Assembly: GCF_000175195.1 (NCBI RefSeq)
Contig: NZ_ACQL01000065.1
Span: forward strand, 1-42,610
DNA: 42,610 nt
Origin: Actinobacillus minor NM305
Lineage (GTDB): Bacteria > Pseudomonadota > Gammaproteobacteria > Enterobacterales > Pasteurellaceae
Reading direction: 5' to 3'
Both the position numbers and the translations under genes were made by a program. The notes under the pieces were generated by a model, which was given only the letters and a program-made list of their open reading frames with translations, did no database searches and was not told where the DNA came from. Shown here piece after piece: positions 16,194-23,111 of the stretch; within the stretch, counting starts at the first letter, position 1; each line of letters starts with the position of its first letter.

Positions 16194-17787
16194 GTTGAGC
16201 CTTCCCTTGAATTTGTCCCCAAATATCAGCTACAAACAGAGCTTGGGCTAATCCTTGAATAAGTTGCTCATCATCTAATTCATTAAATTGACTCAGTGCA
16301 ATTTGTTCCACTTCTTCGTAGTTTTTCCCATTCGTAAAAGCTTTCGCTAACTGCGTTACTATTGGTAACATTTGCTGATTCAGACTATTTGCTGGCAACT
16401 GACTATCACCCAAATCTGCTGACAGAGCATGAGCTTTGCCACCACAACCACATTCGCAAGCGGTTGTTTTTTGCGGAAAATTTGCAATTTTTGCAGACAA
16501 TCCCACCGCTTGTAGTGGGGCAGCACGCCCTAGCACCGCTTCGCCCTCTTGAGCCTCCGGAATGCCTAATTTATCCATCGCCCATTGAGTCGGAATCGGT
16601 AAGCCAATATCCACCAATTTCGGCAAGCTCTCGGCAAATAACGCCAAGTCGGCAGGCTCTTTGGTGTCAAACTCAAAACTCGGAATGCGGGTTGGGTCGA
16701 TATTCCCGAAGTTAATTTGCAAAAACGGCAAAATAATTTGCTGGGTAAACGTCTGCCCCAGCTGTTTCACGTCCGACACCAACAAATCACGCCGCACCTC
16801 GTTATGCACATTGCCAAGTGCATTCGTTGAAATTTTATTATCCGCACCGCTGGTTAAGGTCTGCCCCAAAATCAATCGTGCAATGGATTTCTCGCACCAA
16901 TCCACCATCTGCAAAAACGGATTATTACCGGCTGCACCACCTGCGTTTGCGGCGTTATGCAACTCAATACTCATCGACTCCGGCATAATTCCTGCGGCGT
17001 TGTGTCCGATTTCCGCTAACGCACGTTTTAACGTGTCTTTCTCGCCCGGCGTTGCACCAGCACCATATTTACCAATACGGATAGGCATACCGTACAACTC
17101 CAAAAACTCCGCAAAATCGTGAATACTGTAATGCTTAAACATATACAGCCACGCCAGCGTGCGGAATAAATTATTGCGTGCCGCCTGTGTGGAGCGTGAT
17201 TTATGCGTATGCACCACCCAGCCAAATTCTCGTAATGGCTCACCTTCGGTATTTTGTCGGGTTTTCAGCAACAGATTATCTACCTTATCCCACTTAAACC
17301 ACGATTGCGGACGGTGGATAAAGGCGTTCGGATACCACAACTTGCCGTTAAACGCCCATTCAATTTCGAGGGCAGCAAAGCCGTGTCCCACAGCGTCCAT
17401 ACAGTCCATTACCAAATCTTCAAGGTTGCCGAGCTGATAAAATAACTCATCCACCTCATCACGCAATTTTTCTTCTTGCGGTGTGGCATTGCGAGGGGCA
17501 ACAATCGCCCAATCCACGCCCAATGCGGCACGCTTACGGGTTTGGATATTGGCAAAAATAGAGCTATCTCGCTCCTCAATATCCATAAACAACTCGTGCT
17601 GAGCGGTAATATCGCCGTTCTCCGCATCTTCAAAAATGCTTTTCATCTTTGCTGGCGTAATAAAATTGCTCGGGTGGTCGGAGAGTACCCGACCTGTGGC
17701 GGTAATTTCGGCTAAATCGGTTTGAATAGGGCTTGAAACCTGTTTTAAATTCGGTTTAACGCCGGATTGTTTTTTCTTTTTGCTCAT
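16186..17787 (-). CDS. Portal protein gp29 (DUF935)
   Basis: A protein of 533 residues of the DUF935/Mu gp29 (H) portal family: DIEERDSSIFANIQTRKRAALGVDWAIVAP near 70-98, VGHGFAALEIEWAFNGKLWYPNAF, and the DFAEFLELYGMPIRIGKY helix. It forms the dodecameric portal. The C-terminal 110 residues carry three motifs VGLSA (428), HALSA (453) and IALSQ (496), similar to repeats in the I/Z scaffold, and a Cys cluster (ACECGCGG, 443-450). In Mu the portal loses about 10 kDa to the I protease; a cut near residue 430 would remove about 11 kDa. Ribosome site AGGATG. Confidence 0.92.
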   Translation of the reverse strand: MSKKKKQSGVKPNLKQVSSPIQTDLAEITATGRVLSDHPSNFITPAKMKSIFEDAENGDITAQHELFMDIEERDSSIFANIQTRKRAALGVDWAIVAPRNATPQEEKLRDEVDELFYQLGNLEDLVMDCMDAVGHGFAALEIEWAFNGKLWYPNAFIHRPQSWFKWDKVDNLLLKTRQNTEGEPLREFGWVVHTHKSRSTQAARNNLFRTLAWLYMFKHYSIHDFAEFLELYGMPIRIGKYGAGATPGEKDTLKRALAEIGHNAAGIMPESMSIELHNAANAGGAAGNNPFLQMVDWCEKSIARLILGQTLTSGADNKISTNALGNVHNEVRRDLLVSDVKQLGQTFTQQIILPFLQINFGNIDPTRIPSFEFDTKEPADLALFAESLPKLVDIGLPIPTQWAMDKLGIPEAQEGEAVLGRAAPLQAVGLSAKIANFPQKTTACECGCGGKAHALSADLGDSQLPANSLNQQMLPIVTQLAKAFTNGKNYEEVEQIALSQFNELDDEQLIQGLAQALFVADIWGQIQGKAQHE

Positions 17788-17825
17788 TTTTTCATCCTGT
17801 TTTGCAATTTATTTTGCATAGGTTA

Positions 17826-17854
17826 TTGACTAACTTTTAAAGTAGAGTTACTCT
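17826..17854 (+). promoter_or_regulatory. Promoter of the antirepressor operon
   Basis: TTGACT (17826-17831), 17-base spacer, TACTCT (17849-17854) on the plus strand, about 110 bases before the structured leader. It faces away from the portal gene. An uptake sequence lies between promoter and leader (17932-17940). The -10 is imperfect, so confidence is moderate. Confidence 0.5.
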
Positions 17855-17964
17855 TTTATTCAAGGTCTCAAAAGCCTTATGTCAAACGGTTAATTCACCC
17901 CGTCAGTGTGATTTTTTTGTATCCGCAATTTACAAGCGGTCAAAAAGTAACAATTTTTATCAAT

Positions 17965-18062
17965 GGTCGAGAGTGCGAAGAATACAACACCCGAAAGGGG
18001 AATAATTCCGCTCGATTTGACACGAGTTTTGAGCTCTCGACCGCCCTAAATGTTATTTAGGG
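17965..18062 (+). ncRNA. C4-like structured antisense leader of the antirepressor
   Basis: GGTCGAGAG (17965-17973) pairs with CTCTCGACC (18034-18042) to close a junction holding two hairpins: CCC-GAAA-GGG (17990-17999) and CTCG-ATTTGACA-CGAG (18011-18026). A third hairpin, CCCTAAAT-GTT-ATTTAGGG (18044-18062), follows. The loop TTTGACA (18016-18022) is perfectly complementary to TGTCAAA (18080-18086), the bases between the ribosome site and the antA start codon. This is the layout of C4 antisense RNAs that control ant in P1/P7-type phages. Family membership is inferred. Confidence 0.65.
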
Positions 18063-18086
18063 ATTTCCATCAAAAGGAATGTCAAA

Positions 18087-18746
18087 ATGCCAATCACTAC
18101 TTTCACAGGCGTTATCGCCAACCAAACTACACTTCTTGTTAATGCTCGTGAGCTACACGCTCGCCTTCAAGTTTCTACTAAATTCCAAGACTGGATTACC
18201 CGTAGAATTTCAGAGTACGGTTTTACTAAAACCCTTGATTTTATCGAGGTTCTCAAATTTGAGAATGTCGAGCGAGGGTTCTTTGGAACTCGTGAAATCG
18301 AAGTCAAGGAATACCACCTAACCCTTGATATGGCGAAAGAGCTCTGTATGCTCGAACGCTCCGAACTCGGTCGCCAAGCTCGCCGTTATTTCATTGAGCA
18401 AGAGAAAAATGCCAAAGCCCTTGCGGAACAAAACGCCAAATTACTGGCACAAATTCCGCCATTTTTACTCAATAATCCAGACCAAACGACAATGCTGATT
18501 GAGCGTGCTCATCAAGCCTTCTTTGTTGCTTATCCTGAAGCAAAAGAAATCTTGCGTTATCGCGGAATGGGCTTGAGCAACCCTGAAATTAGTAAGCTAC
18601 TCAATTTAGGCAAAAAAGCACTTGGCACACGTTTAGCGAAAATGTTTGAATTAGGCTTAATAGAGCGCAGAGCAACAAATTCACCTAACACACACCGTCT
18701 TTTGCAAAATCGACACAATCAACTTTCACTTAGCTTAAATGCATAA
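18087..18746 (+). CDS. AntA/AntB-family phage antirepressor
   Basis: A protein of 219 residues. Residues 15-105 are an AntA-type domain (LVNARELHARLQVSTKFQDWITRRISEYGF, then EYHLTLDMAKELCMLERSELGRQARRYFIEQE). The C-terminal part holds a helix-turn-helix (GLSNPEISKLLNLGKKALGTRLAKMFELGLIERR, about 165-200). Such proteins inactivate prophage repressors by direct binding and promote induction. The S24-type repressor at 32288 is a natural target candidate, but that link is inferred. The ATG at 18087 has AAGGA eight bases upstream; a second frame start at 18079 is a shadow. The gene is inserted against the late operon between terminase and portal. Confidence 0.85.
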   Translation: MPITTFTGVIANQTTLLVNARELHARLQVSTKFQDWITRRISEYGFTKTLDFIEVLKFENVERGFFGTREIEVKEYHLTLDMAKELCMLERSELGRQARRYFIEQEKNAKALAEQNAKLLAQIPPFLLNNPDQTTMLIERAHQAFFVAYPEAKEILRYRGMGLSNPEISKLLNLGKKALGTRLAKMFELGLIERRATNSPNTHRLLQNRHNQLSLSLNA

Positions 18747-18755
18747 GGGGGCAAT

Positions 18756-18962
18756 ATGAATATCACACCTATTCAAGTTCAAGACACACTAGACGGCTTC
18801 GATTATGCAAGCGGAGCCTTATACAGCGTGAGCCATTTATTAGAGATTGTGGATAATACGAGCGACCAAATCTCCAATTACCATTTATCTAACTTGCTTC
18901 GGTTAGTAGGCGATGGATTGCAATACCGCCTTAACCAAGCCAAAGCAGAACTCGTTCGTTAA
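18756..18962 (+). CDS. Small protein of the antirepressor operon
   Basis: A 68-residue acidic helical protein (MNITPIQVQDTLDGFDYASG ... GLQYRLNQAKAELVR), 9 bases after antA with a strong AAGGGGG ribosome site, so co-transcribed with it. Small DUF-type partners of antirepressors of this sort are common in Pasteurellaceae prophages. No domain is recognised. The SVSHLLEIVDNTSDQISNYHLSNLLRLVGDGL stretch suggests a two-helix dimer. Confidence 0.75.
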   Translation: MNITPIQVQDTLDGFDYASGALYSVSHLLEIVDNTSDQISNYHLSNLLRLVGDGLQYRLNQAKAELVR

Positions 18963-18970
18963 TTATGTCT

Positions 18971-19017
18971 TGCCCTGCATAGCAGGGCATATTTCACGGA
19001 TACACGCAGTGTGTCCC
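18971..19017 (+). terminator. Two adjacent hairpins ending the antirepressor operon
   Basis: TGCCCTGC-ATA-GCAGGGCA (18971-18989) is a perfect 8-bp stem 8 bases after the small gene stop. GGATACAC-GCA-GTGTGTCC (18998-19016) follows. The second, with flanking CCTACCC, looks like a dispersed REP-type palindrome. There is no long T-run, so termination strength is uncertain. The terL stop is only 10 bases further on the other strand. Confidence 0.5.
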
Positions 19018-19026
19018 TACCCATCA

Positions 19027-20643
19027 TTAATGTCGCCATTTACTCCGATACTCCCAATCTTCATCTTCTATCGACTCCCACTCAATCGGAGCTGAAGCCG
19101 TTACCGCATTACGCCACAACATCTCTAAAGCGTCAGGGCCGTCATCGTGGTCTGCTTTCGGAAAATGTCTAAGCTGGCTTTCAAGGGTCGATTGCGAGCG
19201 ATGAATTAAAATCAAACCGTTAGCAATATGCGGTTGCAAGCTCTCAATCCGCAACATTTTATCGGTGTTAGGTTTAACTGCCATTGCTGGCACAGGCTTG
19301 CCACGTTGTGCCGAGCGTTTAACCAGCTCCGTCTGCAAAAACTCCTGAAACTGCACCGTTTCTACAAACCATTTATGGCAGTGATATTGCGTATGTAGCC
19401 TAATCACATCTTCGATAATCAAATCAGGCAAACGCTTCTTAATCTGTGCTTCTACCACATATAACTTGCCGCTTGCACGGTGATAGCCACCGACCAAAAT
19501 CGCACTTGGGTCTCGGCTTGCTCCGGCTTTACCCATTGAGGGGTCTAACGCCCCGAAATAAATCAGGTCATCAGGCAGTTCCGTCCAATACTGGATACTG
19601 TTGGCAAAAATCGCATCATCACCCGAGACAGGGTCATTTTGATACTCGGAGTCAAAAGTGGCGTGTCCGTCCCTTGCCCGAATTTTCATTAAGTCTAAAA
19701 TCGGACGAGCAGCCCAAGAGACAATCGCTCCTTTGTCCATTTCTGCTTTATTTGCCGAGTAAAAGGCATCCGCAACTAACTCACCCTCTGTTAAGTAAAA
19801 TTCTTCCCATTTATCCCACAACGCCATATTGTCGGGCATTTGTAAAATCGCTTTAAAATGGGCGGTATGCCACGCTTTACTGGCTAAAGTGCGGTTGAGC
19901 ACGCTGTCGTAATGTAAAATGGTGCCGATATAAACAATATCTAACTTGCCATCGGCAGAGCCCAAAGGCAGCACGGTCTTTTTCAGCCAGTTGTGGAGTT
20001 TGTCTCGCTGTTCAGGGCTTCTGACTTGCTCGTCATTTTCAATATCGTCCAGCACCACCAAATCAGGACGGTACGCACCGTGTCTTAAACCACGTAATTT
20101 TTTGCCCGAACCGGCAACTTGCACCTTTTGGTCAAATTTAGTAATGATTGTACCCACCTGCCACACACGCCCAACCCCTGCAATTTCAGGGAAATCAATG
20201 CCAATACGATTATTAAATTCCAGCTCTGCCTTAATCGCCTCTAACATCGGGTAGGCTTGGTCGATACTGTCCATCACAATCAAGGCGTATTTTTTGCGGT
20301 TCGTCACTAAACACCACAACACAAACAACTGCGACACAATGGTCGATTTTGCCTCACCACGAGGGGCGGCAATGGCATCTAAGCACTTTTTCGGACTTTG
20401 AATAATTTCCGGCAACCGCTTAAACAAATAATGATGCAACTGAGATTTATGTGGCGAGCGAACATAATGCGGAAAGTAGTTAGAGACAAAAAACTCAAAA
20501 CCACTTCCCACATCAAATACCTGCTCACGTCGCTTTAAAATATCGTCAGGTTTATCACTCCACCCCTCATTGCTTGCTTCAATAAATTTTTGCAAGTCGG
20601 CACGAATTGCTTCAAGGCTTTTTCTTAATTCTGTTGAACTCAT
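19027..20643 (-). CDS. Large terminase subunit gp28
   Basis: A protein of 538 residues with both terminase halves. ATPase: Walker-A-like APRGEAKST at 93-101 and Walker B LVVLDD at 195-200. Nuclease: IYFGALDPSMG with Asp367 and the late FPKADHDDGPDALEML near 500. It matches the Mu gp28-type packaging motor, which performs headful packaging from the integrated copy. It has weak ribosome-site sequence and two hairpins in front of the start, suggesting coupling to or restriction of expression from gp27. Confidence 0.95.
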   Translation of the reverse strand: MSSTELRKSLEAIRADLQKFIEASNEGWSDKPDDILKRREQVFDVGSGFEFFVSNYFPHYVRSPHKSQLHHYLFKRLPEIIQSPKKCLDAIAAPRGEAKSTIVSQLFVLWCLVTNRKKYALIVMDSIDQAYPMLEAIKAELEFNNRIGIDFPEIAGVGRVWQVGTIITKFDQKVQVAGSGKKLRGLRHGAYRPDLVVLDDIENDEQVRSPEQRDKLHNWLKKTVLPLGSADGKLDIVYIGTILHYDSVLNRTLASKAWHTAHFKAILQMPDNMALWDKWEEFYLTEGELVADAFYSANKAEMDKGAIVSWAARPILDLMKIRARDGHATFDSEYQNDPVSGDDAIFANSIQYWTELPDDLIYFGALDPSMGKAGASRDPSAILVGGYHRASGKLYVVEAQIKKRLPDLIIEDVIRLHTQYHCHKWFVETVQFQEFLQTELVKRSAQRGKPVPAMAVKPNTDKMLRIESLQPHIANGLILIHRSQSTLESQLRHFPKADHDDGPDALEMLWRNAVTASAPIEWESIEDEDWEYRSKWRH

Positions 20644-20655
20644 AAATAACCCAAC

Positions 20656-20704
20656 AGCCCCAACGGGGCTGAATTATGCGTAACCCAGCACGGCTTGCCG
20701 TGCT
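20656..20704 (-). promoter_or_regulatory. Two hairpins between gp27 and terL
   Basis: AGCCCC-AAC-GGGGCT (20656-20670) and AGCACGGC-TT-GCCGTGCT (20687-20704) are perfect inverted repeats filling the 64-base intercistronic gap. No T-run follows on the minus strand. They may stabilise or process the mRNA, or limit terminase translation. Confidence 0.6.
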
Positions 20705-20707
20705 AGG

Positions 20708-21211
20708 CTACTTCTTAAACGCTTTGTCAAATTCTGCTTCTAGCTCAGTAGTCATTGCCATAAATTCTGCTAACAGAGCAGGGCTGCGTTGCTTGAGCTT
20801 GGTGGCAATAATCTCAACGGTACGAATAGCGGTGGCTTGTTCACTCACACTTGGCAAAATCTTCTTGCTCGAAGCAGTCATCTTCGCAAAAGAATCAGCT
20901 AAAGCAGATAACGCCTCAACTTTCGCCTCAGTGGTCATTTCCGTGTTTTCCTCAAGTTCCGTCATCAACGTGCGGTATTTAATTAAAAAACCGGCTAATA
21001 AGCCTTGAGCGATATTCTCAATGCCACCACTTGCCATTGCTTGCACATCACGGGCTTTTTCCCAGTTATCACCGTTCTTTTCAGCGTTGGCTTTCCAGCG
21101 GCGAGCTGTGCCAAACGACACACCGGCACGCTCGGCTGCCATTTCAAGGCTTAAACGGTCAAATACATAAGCCTGTCTAACCGCTTTTTGTACTTCAACA
21201 TCGTGTGCCAT
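20708..21211 (-). CDS. Putative small terminase subunit (DUF1804, gp27 position)
   Basis: A protein of 167 residues upstream of terL. The N-terminus has a helix-turn-helix (LSLEMAAERAGVSFGTARRWKANAEKNG), expected for a DNA-recognising terminase subunit. The family DUF1804 occurs in Mu-like phages in this place. The C-terminal half is helical (TTELEAEFDKAFKK). The ATG at 21211 (MAHDVEVQKAVRQAY) has GAGGA upstream and is preferred over the longer frame. Confidence 0.82.
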   Translation of the reverse strand: MAHDVEVQKAVRQAYVFDRLSLEMAAERAGVSFGTARRWKANAEKNGDNWEKARDVQAMASGGIENIAQGLLAGFLIKYRTLMTELEENTEMTTEAKVEALSALADSFAKMTASSKKILPSVSEQATAIRTVEIIATKLKQRSPALLAEFMAMTTELEAEFDKAFKK

Positions 21212-21218
21212 ACGTCCT

Positions 21219-21473
21219 CTACATTCCAAATTTCAGGCGTAACAGCTCAAAACCTACCGCGATAATGCCACCACCTACACCACCGGCAATCACCGCATCA
21301 CGGCGATTTTTGCGAGTCATTTCATTCACTAAGCGATTTGTGGCTTGGATTTCACGGTGTAAGCGTTCAATTTCTTCGTTTTGCTTATCCACTTTGCCAT
21401 TAAGCTCGGTAAGCCCACCTAAAATCAGGTCTAGTTTTTCCGAATCAGTTTGTTTATGTTTTCTACGGCTCAT
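21219..21473 (-). CDS. Small coiled-coil protein with C-terminal membrane segment
   Basis: An 84-residue protein. Residues 12-50 form a coiled coil (SEKLDLILGGLTELNGKVDKQNEEIERLHREIQ). Residues 60-82 (AVIAGGVGGGIIAVGFELLRLKFGM) are a hydrophobic tail segment. It lies in the Mu gp25/gp26 region between lysis genes and terminase and overlaps its neighbour by one base. A lysis-accessory or holin-modulating role is possible but not shown. Confidence 0.75.
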   Translation of the reverse strand: MSRRKHKQTDSEKLDLILGGLTELNGKVDKQNEEIERLHREIQATNRLVNEMTRKNRRDAVIAGGVGGGIIAVGFELLRLKFGM

Positions 21474-21730
21474 TACTTATCCGCCTTTTTATCTAGTTTT
21501 TGGTTTACTTCTTTGATGGAGTCCAAAATATCGTCCAATTTCTCTCTAATGCCCCGATTAACCTCGTGGGCAAGCTCTTTCGATTGATATTTACTCTCCA
21601 TTTCTGCTTTTAGCTCTTTTACCGCTTGCTCGTTTCGGCTAATACGGTCAAAAACAACTTTAATCGCAAAACCGAGTAATGGAGCAATCACAAACGAGAG
21701 CAAAATTTGAAATAGTTTCTCATCAATCAT
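21473..21730 (-). CDS. Small membrane protein with coiled coil
   Basis: An 85-residue protein beginning MIDEKLFQILLSFVIAPLLG. One N-terminal membrane segment (7-28) is followed by a long charged helix (VKELKAEMESKYQSKELAHEVNRGIREKLDDILDSIKEVNQKLDKK). A start eight codons upstream is possible, but the ATG at 21730 overlaps the previous gene (its stop is 21723-21725), as expected for coupling. It may be a second holin or antiholin. It pairs topologically with the next gene, whose membrane segment is at the other end. Confidence 0.75.
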   Translation of the reverse strand: MIDEKLFQILLSFVIAPLLGFAIKVVFDRISRNEQAVKELKAEMESKYQSKELAHEVNRGIREKLDDILDSIKEVNQKLDKKADK

Positions 21731-21878
21731 AACGCCCCCGTTTCGCTCGCCCAACAGGGTGTTGATTGCCTTTTGCTACCGCCGCACGCACCACGTTATG
21801 CAGTTCTGCAAGGTCAGGACGGCGGCGGTAAAATCGCCATTTTTGCCAACGTTGTCTGAGTTTTTTAATTAAGCTCAT
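21723..21878 (-). CDS. Small basic protein, unknown function
   Basis: A 51-residue Arg/Lys-rich protein (MSLIKKLRQRWQKWRFYRRR ... PVGRAKRGRYD). The ATG at 21878 is inside the end of the Rz1 frame and the stop overlaps the next start, so the frame fits the dense packing of the lysis region. An AGGAAG ribosome site precedes it. The composition suggests nucleic-acid or membrane-surface binding. I do not recognise a family. Confidence 0.65.
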   Translation of the reverse strand: MSLIKKLRQRWQKWRFYRRRPDLAELHNVVRAAVAKGNQHPVGRAKRGRYD

Positions 21879-22083
21879 TCTTGCAAACTTCCTCATAAGT
21901 CAGATTGTGTGCAAGCACTTGGCGTTTCGTTTCCACCGTGTCGGCACGGCTCGGATAAATCAGACTGAACGCTGTGCAGCCGGTGTTCGTCACGGAAGTA
22001 ACCGTGTTGGTGCAACTGCTCATCAACGGCACTAGGCTGAATGCGGCGAGTTTCATTAACGTGTTTTTGCTGAATTTGAGCAT
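21865..22083 (-). CDS. Outer-membrane spanin lipoprotein (Rz1-like)
   Basis: A 72-residue protein with a signal sequence and lipobox (LVPLMSSC, Cys23) followed by a short periplasmic part ending RADTVETKRQVLAHNLTYEEVCKNELN. It starts inside the Rz-like gene in another frame and extends past its stop, the classic Rz/Rz1 overlap. With the inner-membrane partner it fuses inner and outer membranes in the last step of lysis. Confidence 0.85.
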   Translation of the reverse strand: MLKFSKNTLMKLAAFSLVPLMSSCTNTVTSVTNTGCTAFSLIYPSRADTVETKRQVLAHNLTYEEVCKNELN

Positions 22084-22252
22084 TTTTCACCTCTGCATTT
22101 TTTTGTTGAATTTCGACCGCTTGTTGCTGTTTTTCAGCCTCTAAAATCGCGGTCTTTTTACGTTCTTGTTTTAATTGCCAACCTTTAAAAAACGCATAGG
22201 CAAGCACCGTGCCAATCACACCAGCAAAGCCGACAATTTGTTGTGTCATCAT
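21893..22252 (-). CDS. Inner-membrane spanin (Rz-like, DUF2681)
   Basis: A 119-residue protein: one N-terminal membrane anchor (IVGFAGVIGTVLAYAFFKGW) and a coiled coil (KQERKKTAILEAEKQQQAVEIQQKNAEVKNAQIQQKHVNE). After residue 75 the sequence is low-quality because it shares DNA with Rz1 in another frame. The architecture is that of an i-spanin. It overlaps the holin-candidate stop by four bases. Confidence 0.82.
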   Translation of the reverse strand: MMTQQIVGFAGVIGTVLAYAFFKGWQLKQERKKTAILEAEKQQQAVEIQQKNAEVKNAQIQQKHVNETRRIQPSAVDEQLHQHGYFRDEHRLHSVQSDLSEPCRHGGNETPSACTQSDL

Positions 22253-22494
22253 TCTTCATTCTCCCTTGAGCGTTCTTTTTGTTTTAACGCACTCACCACA
22301 CCTTTAGTGGCAGGGCTGCCTAACACACAAATACCGGCATAGGCAAACCACCAATCAGAAATAAACGGCTTATCGTAAAGGTAGGCGTGAATTAAAATGC
22401 CCGACAGCACCAGCCAACTGATAAACTGAATAAAACCGGTAGTGCTCGCCTTACCGTCTTTGTTAGTAATCAAATCAAGTAAAAACTGTTTCAT
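22249..22494 (-). CDS. Putative holin (DUF2644-like)
   Basis: An 81-residue protein with two hydrophobic segments (about 20-40, GFIQFISWLVLSGILIHAYLY, and 47-66, WWFAYAGICVLGSPATKGVV) and a charged tail (KQKERSRENEE). It is placed between the endolysin and the spanins. Size and topology fit a class II holin. The DUF2644 family occurs at this place in Pasteurellaceae Mu-like prophages. Holin activity itself is inferred. Confidence 0.72.
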   Translation of the reverse strand: MKQFLLDLITNKDGKASTTGFIQFISWLVLSGILIHAYLYDKPFISDWWFAYAGICVLGSPATKGVVSALKQKERSRENEE

Positions 22495-22496
22495 TT

Positions 22497-23027
22497 TTAC
22501 TCCTCTGTATCTTTGGCAAAATAACGCAAATTGCTTGCCATACGGTTAATCCAACCTCTACCAAAACGGTCAAAGTGTTTGAGCTTGGTATAAAACTCAA
22601 GACGTTCTGCCTGGAAAAGCAAGCCCACATCAGCCACCGAATAACGCTCAATCGCAGCCAAAGTCACTTTGCCGATAATGCCGTCATCCGCTACACCCAC
22701 CGCACGTTGCAACATACGGCTGGCATTACCGGAGCCGTGATTAACACAGGCATCCAAAAACTGAAAAGCCAACTCAGGTGGGAATTGGTCACAGTTGTAG
22801 CGTTGCCAAAAGGCTTTGAGGTAAATCGTTTTGGCATCTGCACGGCTCATTGCACGCATTGAGCCTGTGTAGCCATTCGCACGAGCTGTATGAATAGTGA
22901 TGCCCCAATTTGTTTCACCGCCCGGGTCTTTCGGGTCATTGACATAACCGCCCTCGTGCCCGATTAAGCGGTCAAATGCAAGATTAAAATCGGCAAGAGT
23001 TGCCTTAGTTTTGGTAGGTTCAGTCAT
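22497..23027 (-). CDS. Endolysin, GH108 N-acetylmuramidase with peptidoglycan-binding domain
   Basis: A 176-residue protein. The N-terminal FDRLIGHEGGYVNDPKDPGGETNWGIT holds the catalytic Glu25 and the GH108 hallmark. The C-terminal part from about 95 (NHGSGNASRMLQRAVGVADDGIIGKVTLAAI) is the linked peptidoglycan-binding region. It cleaves the glycan backbone. It has no signal peptide, so release needs the holin. The ribosome site AAAGAGG is inside a strong hairpin (23037-23065), suggesting control of timing. Confidence 0.93.
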   Translation of the reverse strand: MTEPTKTKATLADFNLAFDRLIGHEGGYVNDPKDPGGETNWGITIHTARANGYTGSMRAMSRADAKTIYLKAFWQRYNCDQFPPELAFQFLDACVNHGSGNASRMLQRAVGVADDGIIGKVTLAAIERYSVADVGLLFQAERLEFYTKLKHFDRFGRGWINRMASNLRYFAKDTEE

Positions 23028-23031
23028 AAAA

Positions 23032-23070
23032 AAAGCCTCTTTAAATACAATGATGATTTAAAGAGACTTT
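23032..23070 (-). promoter_or_regulatory. Hairpin over the endolysin ribosome site
   Basis: CTCTTTAAAT (23037-23046) pairs with ATTTAAAGAG (23056-23065), 10 bp, extended by further pairs across one mismatch. On the minus strand the 3' arm carries the AAAGAGG ribosome site and is followed by TTTTTTATG. It could act as a terminator of mor transcripts, as an RNA lid on endolysin translation, or as both. Confidence 0.7.
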
Positions 23071-23079
23071 AATGATTTA

Positions 23080-23111
23080 GAGCAACGGGGAGCAGGCGAA
23101 AGGATTCCACA
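23080..23111 (-). promoter_or_regulatory. Candidate late promoter of the lysis operon
   Basis: Minus strand TGTGGAA (23105-23111) and CTCCCCGTTGCTC (23080-23092), the latter differing by one base from the word before gp46. TAAATC follows at once as a weak -10. The position directly after mor and before the endolysin equals Plys of Mu. Confidence 0.5.

Noticed and set aside
16661-17122. 153-codon plus-strand open frame inside the portal gene
   Set aside because: It is a complementary-strand shadow of the portal codons with Cys/Ser-rich noise and no ribosome site.
19446-19856. 136-codon plus-strand open frame inside terL
   Set aside because: It overlaps a clearly conserved terminase on the other strand, lacks a ribosome site and has no recognisable domain.
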